Counted from the stretch's first letter, positions 19,137 through 31,190 are shown. The stretch is 64,000 nt of DNA from Dactylonectria macrodidyma (GCA_020744425.1 JAGMUV010000009.1:434001-498000); one strand, 5' to 3'. Translations and numbers: made by a program. Notes: generated from the letters alone by a model not told the origin.

Positions 19137-19857
19137 ACAAGGTAAGAGCTTTTTTCCACCAATATACCAATATACCATTGACTAACACTTTGCGACCGAA
19201 TTAGCATTCCAAAATAGACAGAAGAAGCAACGGTGACGGAAGAGACATCAACTGCGGTTCAAGAATCTCCCCGGATTGAGGTTTGAAATTGAGTGGGAGT
19301 GGAGAAGCTCGCGGGGATGAAGACACTCGGCATCAGGGATGCTGAGTGATCTGGGCAGGCTGAGACTCTGATGCTTGAGCGGGAGAGCAAAGCTCACGGG
19401 GAGGAAACCACTCGGCATCGGGGGTCTCGAGGGAAACAGACACGAACGACCGTATAGACATTCCCTCTAGCAGCTCGGCCAAAAGGATGCCCTTAGATTC
19501 GATAGTGGCTCTACTTGAACGGCCACGAACATGCACGTCAAGTCAGGTAGAGAAGATTGAGGTGCGTGCTGCCCGCCATGGTAACTACGCAGTGCCCAGG
19601 TACTTCTCGCATTTGTTCCGACCTTAATTTCTCTACACAAGCGACGCCGCAAGCCAGTGTCTCGCGTTCGGTGGCAGGTTAGGCGGCCCATCCTACACTT
19701 TGATCCAGTTTCAAGGACGCAGACCGAGCAGACCAGCTTGGTCGCCTATCATCGGCTCTTCGTTTCGCGCCCGCTCCCCCCTCCCCCACTTCTTCTTTTC
19801 CATACTCCAGCAACATCACCTCGTGCCATCGTCAACCATCAGCAAACCTCATTCTCG
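19137..19857. other. Intergenic with 42-bp direct repeat
   Basis: It contains the probable 3'-UTR intron of the kinase-like gene and a direct repeat: AAGCTCRCGGGGAxGAAxxC and flanks at 19305-19346 and 19390-19431, period 85 bp. The rest is the promoter of the next Zn2Cys6 gene. Confidence 0.6.
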
Positions 19858-21508
19858 ATGCCAAAAAATGTCACTCGAGGCCGCATCGGCTGCTGGACGT
19901 GTCGGATCCGCCACCGCAAGTGCGATGAGCGGCGTCCCGCCTGCAGAGAATGCACCAGCCGCCGGATCCCGTGCTACGGGTACGACTCCAAGCCGCCAGC
20001 CTGGATGAACGACCCGCGACGACTCAATTCAGGACTACAGAATATCAAGCGCGCCGTCAAAGAGAATTTCAAGAGAGTCAGACGGCTGCAGAATCAGCCA
20101 TCTTCCCCGGAACTTCACAGTGCTGGCCATGCTACGGCTAGTGATGGGAGTGGGTTACCACTGCCGGCGGCATCCAACGTCGAAGAACCCCTCGAAGGCA
20201 CAGAACCACGAGCTACGACCGAAAACGCCAGCTTCAGAGAAGCGCAGCACATTGTCCATTACCTGGACTACATCTTCCCACTTCAGTATCCCTACTACGT
20301 CGACGACCCCGACCTGGGCGGGCGAGGCTGGCTGTTCTGGCTCCTCACCAAAAGCCCTCCATTGCGCCAGGCAGCCCTCACGCTGTCCGCCCTGCACCAG
20401 CACACCGTGTCCCATTATCGCGCCGAGAGCCAGGAGTCAGAGCTCATCCAGTATCACACCAAGGCGCTGCAGGAGCTGCGACAGGTCTTGTCTCGCCGAG
20501 AAGTCGAGGGTTTCGCTAGCAACCGAGAGGAATGGGTGGAGTTCGTCGCGGGAGGGCTGGCTTTGATCAGTTTCCAGGTATGTCGCGCTCCATCGCGTAC
20601 GCTGTCGCAAAGCTCATCGATGAGAAGGTGTTTCAGGGAGGGACTTGCAACTGGGAGCCGCACGTCAGCGCCCTCGGATCGATTCTCGCCGAACCAACGC
20701 CCTCCGAGCTGCGACTCCAACCTGCAGAGTTGAACCGCGCAGACTCCGAGCTGGTCGGGGGCATAGCCATCGCCCAGAGGTTTCAGGTGGCGAACCTGCT
20801 CTGGTTTGACATTTTGGCCTGCACTTCGACTGGCGCTTCGCCCCGGACGCCCTATCGCCAGTGGCTCAACGTTCCGGAGGTGGACATGTCCCGGGTGATG
20901 GGCTGCCAGAATTGGATGATGGCGATAATCGGCGACATTGCAAGCCTGGGCGCGGTTGCGAGTTCTTTTCAAACTGAAGTGATGCATTCCAGCATGCAGG
21001 CTTTGGAGGAGCGCATCTACCGTGGCCTTGATGCTCTCGATTCGGAGCCAGAGGTGAGTATTGGTTTGGGACCATTCCCTCCACACAACTTAGCTTGCTG
21101 ACCACGTTACAGGTCCCCTCAGCACGGAAGTCTCGTCTCGTCACCCGAATCTTCGCGACCACCGCTCTCGTGCAACTATCCACCATCGACGCGTCCCCAG
21201 CAATATTAGCGACAACCCAAGAAGATTCAATAACAAGAGTCATCGAGGCCATGGACCAGCTGCCAAACGACGTGTCTCTACGGGGGTTGACCTGGCCGAT
21301 AACTGTGGTCGGATGTCTTGCACGGGCAGAGCAGCAAAACTTCTTTGAGAAGATACTCGAGGGGATTCTAATGCAACCAAACTCAGCATTCAGCAATTGC
21401 GGGACTGTGCTGCGCGTTATTCGACACTGCTGGAACCGAGACACGGATTCGTACTGGACTCCGAGACGAGCAATGGCGGATATGGGTATCTGCGCTCTTC
21501 TGGTTTAG
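19858..21508 (+). CDS. Zn(II)2Cys6 transcription factor
   Basis: join(19858..20577, 20628..21053, 21113..21508), 513 residues. The ATG at 19858 starts MPKNVTRGRIGCWTC, placing the zinc cluster (CWTCRIRHRKCDERRPAC-EC-SRRIPC) at residues 12-39, the usual position in this family. An earlier in-frame ATG at 19657 is disfavoured. A short basic linker and a QHIVHYLDYIFPLQYPYY motif follow; the latter marks the Fungal_trans_2 type of middle domain found near many metabolic genes. Introns are 50 bp (GTATGT...AAG) and 59 bp (GTGAGT...CAG), both phase 0. It is likely a nuclear activator or repressor; no target is evident. Confidence 0.88.
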
Positions 21509-22159
21509 CTTTTCCTTACACATTCTCTGTAATAAAGGCCGGATGTTCCCTTGCCTTGCTCATTGATACCGGTCTTCTTTGTTGCGGTCTTCATTATTCG
21601 CCCTTTGTCTAGCCCAGTATCAGAGGGGGAAGCTCGAGCCGAAGACACCTGGGAGGGAATGTGGAGCCGGGCGACCAGAAGTGGAAGGTCAAGAACCCGC
21701 ACGGCTCCTCGCTGATGCCATAAGGAACAATTCAAATTTCGTCAAGTCATGCAAGGACTCGGTATTATCAAATCGAAATTCAATCGACCCATCATCCCAC
21801 AAGCTTGTCGTTGCAGCTGCGAGTCCTCGCCGTTTCTATGGAACATAGCAAGTCGAGTCGCCTTCAAGCACCTTCATTAGCCTGTATTCACAGCAAGGGG
21901 TTCCAATTGTTCTGGGTTTAGGTCGCTAAATGTTTCGGCTCGGCTTCTATTCAGGTCAACCAGATGTGCTTTGATCTCTTGACATTTCTAGCAGTCCAGC
22001 TACGTCGATCAGCGCCCTCATCAGGCTGGTTCCAGCATTCATGTTCATTCATGTTCACGAGATATCTAATTGTTAGAAATATAAGATCAATAAATTCAGC
22101 TGTCTAGGAATTCGTCGCTATGTGTATCCACTCTCACCGTCACCATGGCCCGACCATTT
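21509..22159. other. Intergenic between convergent genes
   Basis: 3' flanks of the Zn2Cys6 and amidase genes. No gene, RNA or repeat of note. Confidence 0.6.
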
Positions 22160-24217
22160 CTAGTCAATCATCAACATCTTGGCCGCGGACCTGCCATTGG
22201 AAGCAGTGGCTATGATAACTACCATGAACTGATCCTTGGGCACTGTGGTCGGTGTTGGAAACCTTTCCACCCTCTTGGATCTTTGCAGGCGTCCCTTGAA
22301 TGTCCATTTCCCGTCACCCATCGTCAACCCTTCAGCTGGATCCCCATTGGCAAACACGCTAACAGACGCCAGTTGGACAGCTGGGTCGGTCACTGCAACG
22401 CTACCCGACACTGACACGATACGTATCTCCTCCTCGGCAGTTTCTTCTCTCTCACAACTGTTCGTCTCGATATCCAAGACAGGGGTTCCCTTTCTTGACG
22501 AAACTGGGTGTTCGTTTCGCAGATCAATCTCGTCAGATGGGATAGCCGGGGTAAGTGGCGGCGTCGTTCGCCTTTTAGAGCCTGCTTCGTAGGCAAAAGC
22601 CCATCTCAGCAAGTTGTCATCGTCCCACGCCTTGGAACAGAGGTTGAGCCCGACGGGCATTTTCTTGTCCCTCGTAGTGCCCATAGGCACGCTGATGCAT
22701 GGGATGCCCAGGTGCTTCAGTGCACGGCCGCCGTTGGAATACTTGATTCCCTCCTGCAGGGCGTGGAGCATCGACTCGCGGTTCTCGTCAGCATCTGCAT
22801 ACGGAACGTCCCCATTTGTGGGGAAGACTATCAAGTCGAAGCCATTGCTGTCCATCCAGTCTTCGTACAGTCGTTTCCGCATGTCTTCGAGGGCGTGAAC
22901 GGCCTGCTCGCATCCGAGGAGGCCGTAAATGTCGCTTTTGCGCGCTCGCACCGCGTCAAACATGTCTGAGTACCTGACTTGATTCTGCGCTTCGGTGTGC
23001 AGCGAGGGGTCGTCCATCGGAGCAACCAGGGGATGGATTCGGTCGGGGTCGGCGGCTAACAAGTCAGGGTAGGTTTCGTCGCCGTTTTCTCGGAGAAAGT
23101 CGTCCCAGGATAAGGCAATCATCTCGCAGCGTTCTAGGCTGACCCATTCGTTTGAGACCCCAGGAACGTTAGAGCTTTGGCCCGGAAAGTCCTTTTTGGT
23201 GTACTGTTCCATGAGGGGGAAATCTGTCTCAACAACAGTCGCTCCGAGGGATTCAAGATCAGCTCGAGCTTGATTCCACAGCTCTAGGATAGAATCTGAG
23301 CAAACAGTGGCTGGCAATGCTCCCCTGGCTCCCAAATAGCATCTCGGCACTGCTATGCGCTTCCCTTGGAGAGCTTTCTCGTCTTCAAGGCCGTGGTAGT
23401 CGGCGGAGCGCACCTCAGAACATGCAGGCACTGAGACAAATTTCTGGTTGCGCCAAAAGTCTAGCCCAGGCACTGATTTTAGGTCATCAGCTACGATGAC
23501 GTTGAGAACATCAAACAGATCCCTCATTGACCGTGTGTGAGGAACAATGACATCGCACATTGAGTATAGAGGCCATTGACCTCGGCCGGGAATAACGCCT
23601 CGTGAAGGAGAGTAGCCCACCAGAGCATTGTTTGAGGCAGGAGATCTACCAGATGTGACCGTCTCTCCAGCAAACCCAAACGCCGCAAAACTAGCAGTGG
23701 TAGATGTCCCACTTCCGTTAGATGATCCCGACGCATAGGCCGTTGTTCCGTACATAGGGTTGTATGGGCTCTCGGCCCTCCCGTAGAGGCCCCTTTGAGG
23801 ACCTCCGTCGGCCATGGGAGGCATATTTGTCTTTCCGAGGAGAATCGCTCCCGCATTTCGGAGAGACTCGACAATGGCGGCGTCTGATGAAGCCACGAGG
23901 TTTGCAAAGGCCGCCGAGCCCGCGGCAACTGTCAGGCCCTTGACCTTGAAACTATCCTTGACAGTAAAGGGGATTCCCTCCAAAGACCGTGGCGGACGAC
24001 CTGAGACCCGATAATCGTCCGAGGTTTGCGCCTCCTCGAACACATTTGGATTGAGAACAACGATGGAGTTGAGAGATGGTCCACGATGATCATATTTTCC
24101 GATGCGGTGCAGGTAGAGCGCGACCAACTGGACGCTAGTCAGGGCTCGGGTGTCAAGGGCTTGTCTTAGGTCGCTGATACTGGCCTCTACCAGACTGAGG
24201 GAGTTCAGATGGGCCAT
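22160..24217 (-). CDS. Amidase-signature enzyme with extra C-terminal beta domain
   Basis: A single exon of 685 residues from ATG 24217 (MAHLNS); the frame is open to 24340, but those residues are His/Pro-rich and unlike the family. The Ser-cisSer-Lys triad can be placed: Lys87 in FTVKDSF, Ser167 in GSSNGSG, Ser189 in ETVTSGRSP. The family hydrolyses amide bonds, and close fungal relatives are annotated as amidases or Glu-tRNA amidotransferase-A-like. The core ends near residue 560 (MPVGLNLCSKAW...RWAFAYE). Then come an acidic, Ser-rich linker and about 85 residues of alternating beta-strand pattern (VSVSGSVAVTDPAVQLASVS) resembling an Ig-like sandwich. No signal peptide is seen. Confidence 0.9.
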   Translation of the reverse strand: MAHLNSLSLVEASISDLRQALDTRALTSVQLVALYLHRIGKYDHRGPSLNSIVVLNPNVFEEAQTSDDYRVSGRPPRSLEGIPFTVKDSFKVKGLTVAAGSAAFANLVASSDAAIVESLRNAGAILLGKTNMPPMADGGPQRGLYGRAESPYNPMYGTTAYASGSSNGSGTSTTASFAAFGFAGETVTSGRSPASNNALVGYSPSRGVIPGRGQWPLYSMCDVIVPHTRSMRDLFDVLNVIVADDLKSVPGLDFWRNQKFVSVPACSEVRSADYHGLEDEKALQGKRIAVPRCYLGARGALPATVCSDSILELWNQARADLESLGATVVETDFPLMEQYTKKDFPGQSSNVPGVSNEWVSLERCEMIALSWDDFLRENGDETYPDLLAADPDRIHPLVAPMDDPSLHTEAQNQVRYSDMFDAVRARKSDIYGLLGCEQAVHALEDMRKRLYEDWMDSNGFDLIVFPTNGDVPYADADENRESMLHALQEGIKYSNGGRALKHLGIPCISVPMGTTRDKKMPVGLNLCSKAWDDDNLLRWAFAYEAGSKRRTTPPLTPAIPSDEIDLRNEHPVSSRKGTPVLDIETNSCEREETAEEEIRIVSVSGSVAVTDPAVQLASVSVFANGDPAEGLTMGDGKWTFKGRLQRSKRVERFPTPTTVPKDQFMVVIIATASNGRSAAKMLMID

Positions 24218-25028
24218 TTTAATAACAGAGACTATCGGACAGTTGTCGGAGGGGAAATACATAGAGATTTGAGGATGGTGATGACAGATTCGGAGGGGCA
24301 GAGGAGGATGACGATGACGGAGAAGTGGCAACGAGCACATTTTTGTACTCAGGCTCTGAAAATCAAGTCACCTAATAATTTAGGCCTAATCCTCCGAGGC
24401 TACGGAAATTTTACTGACCTGCACTGCGAGATCATGATTGAAGCCATCACCAACTCGCCTGGGAGGGAAGGTCGAACCGCGCACTGGGACGGAAGCTCGA
24501 GCCGCTTCATTCTATCTAAGCGCCGTACCCAAATTTGACGAACAACATAAAACGAGTCCAGCGCCAAACATATGCGGTAGGTGAGGTGGCAAAAACAACC
24601 TAAAAAAATCATTTGACATGTAGAAAGAAGTTCCATGTATGGAGAGTCTCGAGACGAGCTCGCGATGGCGGCGCCAGGTTTTGCTAGTTCATAACGTAAT
24701 GAGTTGAAAGATACCAGTCAGTACCAGTCAATGAATCCATGGCAGGGATTAATTTGCATGCGTCGGACACGGGATCGCTTATGAATAAATCGTTACCCTA
24801 AATGCCTAGATAGTCCCAGCAAAGTACAAAACGTTGGAACCTTATTACGAGTCTAGTTGCACAATTGTAGTACGCTGACGCAGAGAAGTCTGAAAAAAAA
24901 ATATGTATTGGAATTTTCGATGTCCCTAATCATCATGATGCATAATATAAATGTTCAAACACAATTGCCTGCAACGCCGATTTCATGCCGACTTCATTTT
25001 AGTAGCCTTCCATTTTCCTAATCATGCT
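24218..25028. other. Intergenic, AT-rich in its second half
   Basis: Amidase upstream region and transporter 3' flank. It has a small direct repeat of TACCAGTCA near 24710-24730 but no gene. Confidence 0.6.
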
Positions 25029-26636
25029 TTAGTTGTCCGACTCGTTGGGAGATTCCATGTGCTTCGCCTTGTCCTTGGCGAGGAACTCTTGAGGCATCGC
25101 GATGGGCCGGTTCTTTGCGAACTTGACGGTGGACCACACCGACGGGGAGTCCTTGAACAGCAGCTCAATCTCCTCCAGGTTTCGGCCCATAGTCTCGGGG
25201 AAGAAGAAGTACACCGAGAGGGGGATGCATGCTGAGATGACAGCGAACACGATGTAGTATTGCCAGCCGATGGTGTTGACGGCCACGGGGGTAATCATGA
25301 CAACGACAAAGTTCCTAAGACATGTTAGTATTGAATTCGTTGGTTATCGAACTATTAGTACATACCAAAGCCAGTGGTTGGCGGTCGAGATGGAGGACAT
25401 GGCCATTCGCAGGCGAAGAGGAGCAACCTCTGTGCAGTACAGGAAGTTGGCGCCCAGGAAACCAATGGGAACAAAAGTGTTGTACAAGTAGATGAAGCAT
25501 CCAGCAGCAATCATGGCAGCCTTGTTGTCGCTGTCGAACGAGGTGGTGATGGCGAGGGAAGTCATGCAGGCGGACATTCCAACTCCGCTGATGATGAAGA
25601 CGGCACGGCGACCAAAGCGATCAATGACGAAGAAGGCGACAAACGAAGACAGGAACTTCCAGGTCAAAGCGCCACCGGAGAGAATGCGAGACATCTCGCT
25701 GGTCATGCCGAGGTTGGTCTGGAACAGGATGGTAGCGTAGACGCTGATGAGGTTACTGCCAGACATTTGCTGGAAGAACTGCAGCAGGATGCAAAGGCCG
25801 AAGCGGTACGCGAGCTTGTCCTCACCCATCTTGAGCATGTCGGCGAGCTTGACGCCCGTGTTGCTCGTCTCCTCCAGCGAATGCTCGATGCCGGCAAGCT
25901 CAGCCTGCACCTCCATCGAGTCCTCGGGGAGGCCGCGCAGGGCCGAGATGTTGTAGCGGGCCAGGTCGGACCGGTTCTTGAGCACCAGCCAGCGAGGGCT
26001 CTCGGGGAACATGTAGACGGAGGCGATGAGGACGATGCTGAAAGCGATGGCGATGGCGATCGGGGGGCGCCACGTCACGGGGCCGTGCTTGAACTCGAAG
26101 AAGCCCAGGTCGATCCATGACTCGAGCGTGTAGCCCAGACACATGAATAGGCCGGTTACAACGACTTGACGACCTCGGTTTGCGGCTGCGGATGTCTCGC
26201 TCAGCCAGACGGGAACGATGGAGCTGAGCTGGCCGATGCCGAGACCGATGATGACTCTGCCGACGATGAACTGAGCGAGGCCAAAGGAAGAAACCTCGAG
26301 AATCTCGCCGATGAGGGTGCAGATGGCGGCGAAGAGAATAACCTTGCGGCGTCCAAACAGGTCGCCAGTGTACGAGCACGAGAGAGAACCGATGAGGGCG
26401 CCAATGACAAAGGTAGCCACGACGAAGCCTTGAAGAGTCGACTTGCGGCTCTTCTCAGCGCCCTCGGCGTTGACAGTGTCGATCTCGGGAAACGTCTTGA
26501 CCCAATCTTCTTCGGTGAGCAGGCCACCGATGCCGGCTTGGTTGTAGCCGAACAGGACAAAGGCCGGGGCGACAATCAAGGCGACCTGAAGGCGGCCTAA
26601 GGCCTTGCCGCTGACTCCTAGATACGTGGCAGACAT
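25029..26636 (-). CDS. MFS sugar transporter
   Basis: complement(join(25029..25314, 25366..26636)), 518 residues. The single 51-bp intron (GTATGT...CTAAC...TTAG) splits a Trp codon between LW and NFVVVM. Start 26636 gives MSATYLG, followed by the first membrane segment (LIVAPAFVLFGYNQAGIGGLL). Hallmarks of the sugar-porter family are GRR motifs after TM2 and TM8, PESPRWL after TM6, the FFQQMSGSNLISVYA segment and PETMGRNLEEIE at the C-terminus. Twelve hydrophobic segments are expected. It should import a hexose-type sugar or related polyol by proton symport at the plasma membrane; the substrate is not decidable. The long plus-strand frame opposite it is a composition artefact. Confidence 0.92.
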
Positions 26637-29498
26637 TGCGTTTCTAGCTTGTCTTTGTCGATAACAGTTGGGTGTTTCTGTTCTCTGACAAGAAAGAAGT
26701 GAAGAGACAGAAATCATTATTTAAGGGACGCGGGGATCTTCATATAAGGTTGATTCCTCCGCACTCTGCGTCCGCCCTCTCCGGACCTAAGCTATTTTGC
26801 GGAGCCCCATGGGACCTTCGAAAGGCATTTTCTGCACGGGCATGGGACAGGCATAGACGTCACGCGCCAATGACACGAGTGGGTTTTGGAAGCAAGATGT
26901 TGAGGCAAATACACAACGGCACGGTTCTTGTTGGAGGAAAAGACGGGGAGGAACCAGGGGGAGGGCGTGTCGAAATGATGGCGTGTTGGTAGAATATGGT
27001 CGTGATGGTGATGGGATTAGCAATGTTCAAGTCATGAGTGTACTGGGGCCTGTAATTCTCAAATCATGAGTACAGCTCCAGTACTACGTAGACCAGCTTC
27101 TCAAGGAACGGCTATGGAGCCAGCATTCTCTCAGCAAGGAATCAATCACCATGGATCTCCGTGGTCCCGGCTACAACGGCACGGTGTTTTCTCGGAGCCT
27201 TTGCACCATGTGGGGAATAGCTTCCGTCACGACACCGTGCAGAACCCGGCCTGCCTCACAAAGATCATCCGTGGAGACCAGACCTGTTGCCCGAAGACGG
27301 GATTAAAATTCAACATGAAAAATGGCGCAAAAATGACTAAGTTTGAGACGAGGCGTAGGATTTATTAATCGGGCGCGGGAAAACCCAGGACACGGCATCT
27401 CCTCGGGAAACTTGTTTTTGTTGTTGTTGAAAGGTTGGACGGGTGGCGATGCCGGTAGTAGACAAACGACCTTCTAGCGGGCTTCTAGCGAGACAGAGAA
27501 CACTCTAAGAGTACGAAAGTGTCTGGAACAGGACCAATAAAGAAGATCAATTACTTCGCTCCTATTTCTCCCGAAACTCAAATGTCCAAACTCCTGCACG
27601 ATCAATGTCTATCCCAACGGCCTATTCATCGTCCGCCCAGCCAAAACTGTCGTCCAAGCCGCCCCATTGGCCGCTCCCCCTTGGCAATTTTCACGGCAGA
27701 GGCGAAAGTGTGCGTCTCTAGTGCGGCTCTTTGCGTGCCGGTTGCCGTTCTAGAAGCGGGCCATGATGTAACGCTGCAAGATTTCTCACCTAGCCCACAC
27801 CGATAAGCCAGAGAAACAACGCAGTTTCCACGTGGGTCCGTTTTTTGAAATGATCCCGGGTTGCTCCGTGGGAGGAGGACCATGGTCTGAGCTCGTTGTG
27901 GGCTTCACGGGTAATACGGCTTGAGTGGCCATTATGCGTTGCTGATGAGTATGAGAGGGCATAGAGAAAGAAAGAGAGAGAAGAAGACAAAACGAGACGG
28001 ACAGAGAGGAGGACAGGGCAAACGGGAAATAATAAAAGTGAATAAATTACCATATTCAACCTGTTCGACTTGTTCACCTTGAAACGCGTTCGCTCGGTGA
28101 AGCAGCATGTTCACCTCGCCTCGAGACGCGTCCTTCGGTGAAGCGGTCTGCACTTGCGGCTCCCTGACTCGACATCCTTCATCGCTTCCGAGCCAGATCC
28201 ACTTTCGATGAGAGCTGCTTGCGTATTAACGAGCTGGGCGCATTATCGAGAGATAACGGAACCGCTATGTTTGGGTACCCGACTGCCGACGAGCATGACC
28301 CCCACCTACCGGCATCAAGGACCCCTGTTGGAGATGCCTGTGAGAAATATGGCCCCTGCATCTCAACGGACTTGTGAGAGCGCGTTTTCTCGTTTGTCGC
28401 CCCTCGAGGGTCGAATTCCCTCCACTACCGGTATGTGATCGCAGGGATGTATCACGTTCTGAGTGAAAAATGGTACATATGGGAATAATAACCGCCCTTA
28501 GGACCGTGTCGTCGTTGTGTGTTGCAAGCGGGGACTTCCGCGAAGCACGCCGAAATAATCGTCCAAGGATTCTTCTCAAGAACTACCGTTGTCTCTTGTA
28601 TTTGTCATGGCCGCACATTCTTCCCTTGCTTGGTCTTATACCACGAAGTGTTGAGGTCGGGAACAGTTTCTCCATGGGGTTGGCTAGGGCCATGGAACTC
28701 GAATCTTTGTGATGAACCAACTCATGCCCGCTTAAGTATAACGGCACAGCTAGATGACGAACTTGCCGGGCAAGTCGATCTTTCCCTTGAATGGATTGGA
28801 GTATTGGAGAATCGGAGATTTGGGGAATATGGCACGGCAAGTGAGAGGAGGAGCTACTTCGTAGTTGACGGTTGGATCTTGACCCCAATCACTCATATCT
28901 TGTTAATCTCCTTGTCATAGAGGGTGTCCCACCACCAAGTCCACTTGCTCTTTGCCCAAGACGTATCGATGACCTCTTGTCTCACGGGCGCCACATCGAT
29001 GAAGAAGTTGTTAGCTTGTCTTCAAAATGGAAAGTGAGTGCATTTAGGACGGGATGTATCGCAGCATGGCTCGGACTAAAAACGGCATTCATGGTGGTAA
29101 AGTGACAAGAGGGAGTAATGTGAACAGACCTCTCGTTCTAGCCCGCACAATCCCTCCTACTCACTATCCTAGTCCATAGATGGTTAACAAGCCGTACGGG
29201 GAGTGCAAGTATCATCTGGAGAAGTGGGATACAGAAACCAGCCTCTCAGATGGGTTGAACCCAATACCCCACAAGACCCCCGAAGAACGAGGAACACGCG
29301 GATGGGGCTGGCAAGCAGTTTAATCATCTCATTACATCTTCCTTTGTTTCACTCGGTGCTGACGTTAACCCGTTGAATCATTAACCCGATGCCGTTCAGT
29401 CAAAAAGTAACCCCTAGCTAGCTGGCGCGTTCATTTCTCGGACAAAGACCAGCCACATCCCAAACGTCCACACCATAAAGTCATAAGCGTTTCCCTCC
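26637..29498. other. Long intergenic region, 2.9 kb
   Basis: No gene is recognised. The scattered short frames lack start context, splice logic and family resemblance. It contains the tandem repeat at 28071-28147. It forms the promoter of the transporter on the left and the 3' flank of the secreted protein on the right; unannotated non-coding RNA cannot be excluded. Confidence 0.5.
28071..28147. repeat. Tandem duplication, about 38 bp
   Basis: Two imperfect copies, TGTTCACCTTGAAACGCGTT... (28071-28107) and TGTTCACCTCGCCTCGAGAC... (28108-28147), both ending CGGTGAAGC. Confidence 0.7.
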
Positions 29499-31190
29499 TC
29501 ACGATCCGTCGCACGAGAACTTGATGCCGCAGCTCCGACGGCTGTCGGCTCCGCAGATCTGCGTGCAGGTATCCAGCAAGCCCGCGACGTCGAGGTTCTC
29601 GTCGGGCTTCCCGCGGCAATACGAGTCGGTGTACTTGAGCAGCGTGGCGGGCCCTCCGTTGGCGCACTTGGCGTTGCCGTAGACCTTGAGTTGGTCGTCG
29701 CTGTAGACGCTGATGCAATCTGTATCTGCGTCGACGCGACGGGTCGTGAAGCCTTCGTCGCGGCCGACGACTGTCCAGCCGGGCTCCATGTTAAGCCTGG
29801 GACACTCGTCTGTTGAGATGACGGCTCTGTCGTCGCCGATGTCGAGCATGCGCTCCTCGGCCGTCAGTCCCTCCGGCCCGCACCAGAACTTATAGCTCGT
29901 GGGCTTCCGTAGGTCCCAGCTGTTGCAGTTGAGCGTGTTGATGACCTCGATCTTCTTGGGCCAGCCGAGGCAGCCCGTGTCGTGCCACGTCGCAAGACGG
30001 CCTTTGCTTCCGTCTGGGCAGGTTGGTTTCTCGTAGATGCGCAGCTGGTGGGCTTCTGGAAGCGTCATGCAGGTCATGGGCTGGGGATACATGAAGGTCT
30101 TGGGTCGGACGGGGTCTTCCCACTGCCAGCGGCCTGCTGAAGTTGCGCACTCGCTGTGTGATACTCGTGGTCCTCGCGGGATGGATTCGCCAACAGCCAT
30201 TGTCTCCTTCTCTTCTTCTGCTTCTTGCCCCCGGAAATGGACACCGTCGCAGTGGAACATGACTCCCAACGCTCTGCCGAGCTCGCCGCTGAGAAGTCTC
30301 AGGTGGGACATGCTGATGCAGGTATTAAGCATCCAATCATCCACATCGATGATTCCGTTTTCTATCGTCATCTGTCCGTCGTTGCACGTGTAGTCCAGCC
30401 CATACTTGCCAGTATCCTGGTAGAGCGCGAGCTGCGCGCGGGTGCCGTTGCTGCAGACGGCGGGAGCAACAACCTCGATCGACTCCAAGCTCCAGGAACT
30501 AAATTTCCATTCGCAGTTGCCAGGCTTCATGTTGGACGAGTGCGTCCTGTTTGCAAAGTCGCTGTGGCATGGGAACATTGTCCCGTGATGGTGTCGCACG
30601 CTGCCTGGCGCGCCAGCGACGTTCTGGTAGAGCAGAGCCGGCACAGCGTCCTGGTGCTCGGCAGCTCCCTCGGTATTGGCATTGCATCGGTAGATCAGAG
30701 ACCAGTAGTACGACGAGATGGGCACGTCTTTTTCAGACCAGAGACAGTGTCCCGTCGCCCCGTCGACGTTGTACATGACCCTATGCGGTGAGCCAGTACA
30801 GCGTCTGTGTTGATAGAACATCAAAGTCGGCGTTGAGCCATCCGCGCAGCTCGGCGTCTCCAGAACCTTGACATTATCTCGCATATAGTACTCGCCCGAC
30901 AGACACACGTCCGTCGCGAGCTGAATCTCCTCCGTCTTGTCGCGCTCCGAGCAGGCCGACAGCGGCTTTCCCATGTCCCGCAGGTCGTCCGGATACGTTC
31001 GCGAGGCAGGATAGAGGGCGATCCGGGCCGCCTTGCCTTCGTTCTCGGCAGGGATTTCGGGTTCGGGCATGAAGACGGGTTGGTCATCGGGCGCGTCGAT
31101 GGGTTTCTGGTCGAGCGAGGGTGCGGCGATGACGGTCGACGCGAGGAAGGACGCGGCGGCGAACAGCACGCCTAGGCGTTGGAACGCCAT
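29499..31190 (-). CDS. Secreted cysteine-rich four-repeat protein, unknown function
   Basis: A single exon of 563 residues from ATG 31190. Residues 1-22 form a clear signal peptide (hydrophobic LGVLFAAASFLASTVIA, cleavage before AP). An acidic Pro-rich linker follows, then four diverged copies of one module at about 96-169, 226-314, 374-437 and 492-560. The shared pattern is C-x(8-15)-(V/L)xVxxxxxCxDGxxxxLxxYxDxxCxGxP, ending with a Cys-rich strand (YRC, FHC, FWC, FSC). The even cysteines suggest disulfides outside the cell. N-x-S/T sites occur (for example NRT, NGT). I do not recognise the family; a cell-wall or effector-like secreted protein is possible. No neighbour points to a function. 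Confidence 0.85.
   Translation of the reverse strand: MAFQRLGVLFAAASFLASTVIAAPSLDQKPIDAPDDQPVFMPEPEIPAENEGKAARIALYPASRTYPDDLRDMGKPLSACSERDKTEEIQLATDVCLSGEYYMRDNVKVLETPSCADGSTPTLMFYQHRRCTGSPHRVMYNVDGATGHCLWSEKDVPISSYYWSLIYRCNANTEGAAEHQDAVPALLYQNVAGAPGSVRHHHGTMFPCHSDFANRTHSSNMKPGNCEWKFSSWSLESIEVVAPAVCSNGTRAQLALYQDTGKYGLDYTCNDGQMTIENGIIDVDDWMLNTCISMSHLRLLSGELGRALGVMFHCDGVHFRGQEAEEEKETMAVGESIPRGPRVSHSECATSAGRWQWEDPVRPKTFMYPQPMTCMTLPEAHQLRIYEKPTCPDGSKGRLATWHDTGCLGWPKKIEVINTLNCNSWDLRKPTSYKFWCGPEGLTAEERMLDIGDDRAVISTDECPRLNMEPGWTVVGRDEGFTTRRVDADTDCISVYSDDQLKVYGNAKCANGGPATLLKYTDSYCRGKPDENLDVAGLLDTCTQICGADSRRSCGIKFSCDGS

Noticed and set aside
25374..26120. 248-codon plus-strand frame opposite the sugar transporter
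   Set aside because: It is antisense to a well-supported transporter exon and reads as low-complexity Asp/Glu/Gly/Val; an artefact of GC-biased codon use.
28519..28920. 133-codon plus-strand frame
   Set aside because: No recognisable motif, poor start context, and overlapping frames of similar length.
30225..30791. 188-codon plus-strand frame opposite the secreted protein
   Set aside because: Antisense shadow of the repeat protein; no domain or start context.
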